Of a stretch of 64,000 bases of DNA, positions 58,794 through 64,000 are shown in pieces (within the stretch, counting starts at the first letter, position 1; every line of letters starts with the position of its first letter). This DNA comes from Pseudothauera nasutitermitis. GTDB lineage: Bacteria > Pseudomonadota > Gammaproteobacteria > Burkholderiales > Rhodocyclaceae. A model generated the notes under the pieces. The model made no database searches, had not been told where the DNA came from, and saw only the letters and a program-made list of their open reading frames with translations. Both the position numbers and the translations under genes were made by a program. The stretch lies in the NCBI RefSeq assembly GCF_004801295.1, contig NZ_SSOC01000003.1, forward strand, positions 595,738 to 659,737, written 5' to 3'.

Positions 58794-59219
58794 TCAGTAA
58801 TTGACGACGGTGAGTTCCTGGTTCAGGGAGCCGTCGATGGTGAGCCAGTCCATGCGGGCGTTCAGCAACTGCATCAGCGCCTTGATGTCGTCCTTGGACA
58901 GGTCCGCCAGCCAGGGGCAGAGCTTGCGATAGGCACGCTCCAGCATCACCGCGTCCACCCAGTAGCACTTCTCCAAGGGGACGGAGACGTCCACCGGCTC
59001 GCCGCACAGCAGCTGGGCCGTCTTGCCGAGGATGCCGGCGTTCTGCTTGCGGCGGTCCCAGCCCCGGGAATTGAACTGCCACAGGCAGTTCTTCATGATG
59101 TAGTGCTCCAACACGGCGATCCGCTCCTTGGTCAGCGGATCCGCGTCGGCCACGGGATTGCTGGTATAGACCTTCTGGTACTTGCGTTCCGCCATGTTCT
59201 TGATCTTGTGGTTCGCCAT
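58794..59219 (-). CDS. anfG: Fe-only nitrogenase delta subunit AnfG
   Basis: The 141-residue delta subunit is found only in V- and Fe-nitrogenases. Conserved block: HYIMKNCLWQFNSRGWDRRKQNAGIL, LLCGEPVD and KCYWVDAVML, with DWLTIDGSLNQEL near the end. AAGGAG 8 bp before 59219 decides the start. It lies between anfD (11 bp) and anfK (10 bp). Its presence rules out a Mo-nitrogenase. Confidence 0.96.
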   Translation of the reverse strand: MANHKIKNMAERKYQKVYTSNPVADADPLTKERIAVLEHYIMKNCLWQFNSRGWDRRKQNAGILGKTAQLLCGEPVDVSVPLEKCYWVDAVMLERAYRKLCPWLADLSKDDIKALMQLLNARMDWLTIDGSLNQELTVVNY

Positions 59220-59230
59220 TTCGCGGCTCC

Positions 59231-61895
<2,665 letters not shown>

Positions 61896-61944
61896 TCAAA
61901 AGCGCTCGGGCGGGAACGTTCCGGGTTGAATCCGGGCGGATTCC

Positions 61945-61958
61945 TTACGAATCCGTAC
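61945..61958. promoter_or_regulatory. AnfA/VnfA-type activator site I
   Basis: TTAC-GAATCC-GTAC keeps the TAC-N6-GTA core with seven of eight matches to GTAC-N6-GTAC. It lies about 110 bp upstream of the anfH -24 box, right for an enhancer-binding protein. Confidence 0.7.
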
Positions 61959-62049
61959 AAAAGCGCCTTTCCCGGGAAAAGAGGCGGGAAACCCCTTGAA
62001 CGGCCACCCGGGCGGAAATGTTCGGAAACCGGGGATGGCAAGCCGGGAT

Positions 62050-62063
62050 GTACACGGATGTAC
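62050..62063. promoter_or_regulatory. AnfA/VnfA-type activator site II
   Basis: GTAC-ACGGAT-GTAC is an exact match to the inverted-repeat pattern known for VnfA-class activators. It is about 215 bp upstream of the anfH -24 box. Confidence 0.75.
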
Positions 62064-62281
62064 CTTGCGGGGACGGCGGCCGCGCCTCATCCGCGGACGT
62101 GCCGGCGCACCGTCATCGGCCGGACGGCGTACGAATCCGGAAAGGCAATCAGGGAGGCGAGCGCCGCGCAGCAGGCGGCGTCACACCGGCCAGGCGGGCG
62201 ACGGCCCGGCACGCAACGATGCCGTATCCCGGCGCGCAGACCACGGCTTTCGCGGGCTGCGCTTCCTGGAGAAAGGTTGAA

Positions 62282-62878
62282 TCAGAAGGTTCGGCGCTCG
62301 ACCAGCGCCTGGGCCACCGTGCCGGCGTCGACGTGTTCCAGTTCGCCGCCCACCGGCACGCCGCGCGACAGGCGGCTGACCTTCAGCCCGCGTGCGCCGA
62401 GCAGTTCGGCCACGGTGTGCGCGGTGGCCTCGCCCTCGTTGGTGAAGTTGGTGGCCAGGATGACTTCCTCGACCACGCCGTCGGTGGCGCGCGCGATCAG
62501 CTTGTCGAGCTTGAGTTCGCGCGGGCCGATGCCGTCGAGCGGCGACAGGCGGCCCATCAGCACGTAGTACAGGCCGTCGAAGGCATGGGTGTGCTCGATC
62601 ACCGCGAGGTCGGCGGGCATCTCCACCACGCACAGCTGGCGGGCGTCGCGCCGGGGGTTGGCGCAGCGCGCGCAGACGTCGGTCTCGCTGAAGGTGTTGC
62701 AGCGCTCGCAGTGGCGCAGCACATCCAGCGCGCGCCCCATGGCGTGCGCCAGCCGCGCCGCGCCGCGCTGGTCGCGCTGCAGCAGATGGTAGGCCATGCG
62801 CTGCGCCGAGCGCGGACCGACACCGGGCAGGCAGCGCAGGGCGTCGATCAGCTCGTCGAGGCTGGAAGGCGAGGACAT
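62282..62878 (-). CDS. recR: Recombination protein RecR
   Basis: RecR works with RecO and RecF in loading RecA at gaps. The 198-residue protein has the helix-hairpin-helix [17 protein letters not shown], a C4 zinc finger ([16 protein letters not shown]), and the Toprim domain ([38 protein letters not shown]). It follows ybaB by 13 bp in the standard dnaX-ybaB-recR order. Confidence 0.97.
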   Translation of the reverse strand: MSSPSSLDELIDALRCLPGVGPRSAQRMAYHLLQRDQRGAARLAHAMGRALDVLRHCERCNTFSETDVCARCANPRRDARQLCVVEMPADLAVIEHTHAFDGLYYVLMGRLSPLDGIGPRELKLDKLIARATDGVVEEVILATNFTNEGEATAHTVAELLGARGLKVSRLSRGVPVGGELEHVDAGTVAQALVERRTF

Positions 62879-62891
62879 GGCCCGGCGCCGT

Positions 62892-63215
62892 TCAGAACGG
62901 CAGCTTCATGCCCGGCGGCAGATTGAGCCCGGCGGTGAAGCCGGCCATCTTCTCCTGGGTGGTGATTTCCACCTTGCGCACCGCGTCGTTGAGCGCGGCG
63001 GCCACCAGGTCTTCGAGCATTTCCTTGTCGTCCATCACCGAATCGTCGATGGTGACGCGGCGCACGTCATGCTTGCAGGTCATCAGCACCTTGACCATGC
63101 CGGCGCCGGCCTGGCCCTCGACTTCCACGGAGCCGAGCTGGTCCTGCATCTTCTTCATGTTTTCCTGCATCTGCTGGGCCTGCTTCATCAGGCCGGCAAT
63201 ACCGCCTTTCATCAT
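62892..63215 (-). CDS. ybaB: YbaB/EbfC nucleoid-associated protein
   Basis: A 107-residue YbaB-family DNA-binding protein: [38 protein letters not shown] at the start and [14 protein letters not shown] following, with a C-terminal [19 protein letters not shown]. Found between dnaX and recR in most proteobacteria. Confidence 0.96.
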   Translation of the reverse strand: MMKGGIAGLMKQAQQMQENMKKMQDQLGSVEVEGQAGAGMVKVLMTCKHDVRRVTIDDSVMDDKEMLEDLVAAALNDAVRKVEITTQEKMAGFTAGLNLPPGMKLPF

Positions 63216-63255
63216 GTCGTCGTTCTCCGCGTGTGAATGGTGGGAATCGGGGAAA

Positions 63256-64000
63256 TCAGAGCGGACGCACCGTCTCTTCGAGCAGCGTGGCGTCGAAGCG
63301 TTCGATCAGTTCGCGCACGAAGGGGTCGGCCTCCAGCGCGGCGACGGCCTGCACGTGCCTCGCCCGCTTCTCCGCCTGGTCGCGCTGGGCCGGCGTGGCG
63401 TCGGCGATCTCGCCGATGTCCACCCGGATGCGCAGTGCGCGGCCCAGATGCGCGCCGAGCGCTTCCTGCAGGCGCTCGGCGCCGGCCGGGGTCATGTCGA
63501 GCAGGTGGCGATGCGCGCTGGACAGGCGCAGGCGCACCTGGCCGTCCTGCTCGCCCAGCCATTCGCAGTGCTGCGCCAGTTCGCGCACCATGCCGCCGAG
63601 GCCAAGCTCACGCAGCAGGGCGTGCCAGGCCTCGTTGCCGTCCGGCAGTCCCGCCGGGACAGCGGATCGGACCGCCGGCGCGGCGGGGGGCGCCTCGACG
63701 CGCGCGGGTTCGGCCGCCACGGGCGCAGGCGCGGGACGCGCAGCCGGCTCGGCGGACAGCCCCTCGAAAGCCTCCGGCGGCAGGTCTTCCCACGGCGGCA
63801 CATCGGCGGTCTCGCGCGGGGTTTCGGCCACGGGGGCCGCAACGGCCGCTTCCGCCTGGGGAGCCTGCACCGCCGGCGTTGGGGCCGGTTCTTGCGCGCC
63901 GCCGGCGGCGGGTGCCGGTGACGGTGAATACTGCGGCGCGGGCTCGCGCACGCTCATGGGCGCCGCCGGGGGAGCGGCCGGCACGGCCTGTGGCGCGGGT
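63256..64000 (-). CDS. dnaX: DnaX (DNA polymerase III tau/gamma), C-terminal part
   Basis: The visible 3' part of a gene that starts beyond the right edge. It shows a Pro/Ala-rich linker and then the C-terminal domain ([50 protein letters not shown]) that in tau binds the polymerase alpha subunit. Order dnaX-ybaB-recR supports the call. The ATPase domain lies outside the window. Confidence 0.93.
   Translation of the reverse strand, partial: PAPQAVPAAPPAAPMSVREPAPQYSPSPAPAAGGAQEPAPTPAVQAPQAEAAVAAPVAETPRETADVPPWEDLPPEAFEGLSAEPAARPAPAPVAAEPARVEAPPAAPAVRSAVPAGLPDGNEAWHALLRELGLGGMVRELAQHCEWLGEQDGQVRLRLSSAHRHLLDMTPAGAERLQEALGAHLGRALRIRVDIGEIADATPAQRDQAEKRARHVQAVAALEADPFVRELIERFDATLLEETVRPL

Overview
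This is a GC-rich bacterial chromosome segment with tightly packed genes, most plausibly from a diazotrophic betaproteobacterium of the Rhodocyclales/Zoogloeaceae type (Azoarcus, Thauera, Azonexus and relatives). That placement is inference from gene content and order: petABC-sspA-sspB, dnaX-ybaB-recR, hemA-prfA-prmC-grxD, a HrcA/CIRCE-controlled groESL, and a nitrogenase cluster. No rRNA, CRISPR array, integrase or insertion sequence was seen; one tRNA gene (Phe, GAA) is present.

Layout. 1-2.5 kb: end of purH, then purD and hemF. 2.5-6.8 kb (minus): hemC-hemD-hemX-hemY. 7.0-10.9 kb: ppc, followed by an AbrB/PIN toxin-antitoxin pair that is bracketed by a second, decayed copy of the ppc 3' end. 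10.9-18.3 kb (minus): type IV pilus minor pilin operon fimT-pilV-pilW-pilX-pilY1-pilE, divergent from an AlgZ/AlgR-like two-component system that is followed by argH and a fructosamine kinase. 22.8-25.7 kb: a four-gene cassette (exported protein, PqqD-like protein, HprK-related kinase, NTP_transf_5 protein) of unknown function. 25.7-29.4 kb (minus): hemA-prfA-prmC-grxD. 29.5-32.8 kb: MliC-like lipoprotein and LysR regulator, azoreductase, pirin, tRNA-Phe. 32.9-37.4 kb: two divergent TctDE-type two-component systems. 37.6-42.0 kb (minus): acetate permease actP with its DUF485 partner, then groES-groEL. 42.1-48.6 kb: cheD, tamA, fbp, dadA, a bacteriohemerythrin, sspB, sspA. 48.7-51.4 kb (minus): the cytochrome bc1 complex genes petA-petB-petC.

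The most notable region is 51.7-62.1 kb, a complete iron-only (Anf) nitrogenase locus. On the minus strand, anfH-anfD-anfG-anfK-anfO, a GGCT-fold protein and an Anf3-like flavoprotein are read from a -24/-12 (sigma-54) promoter near 61.83 kb, with GTAC-N6-GTAC-type activator sites upstream. Facing it on the plus strand are a ModE-type DNA-binding protein with no molybdate-binding part, the activator AnfA, an Nfu-type Fe-S carrier and DraT. The implied logic is Mo-responsive control of anfA, AnfA/sigma-54 activation of the structural operon and of nfu-draT, and post-translational switching of the AnfH Fe protein by DraT on Arg99. Genes for cofactor assembly (nifB and others), for draG and for Mo-nitrogenase are not in the window and would have to lie elsewhere.

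The right edge carries recR, ybaB and the 3' part of dnaX. All assignments come from reading the sequence; no database search was run.
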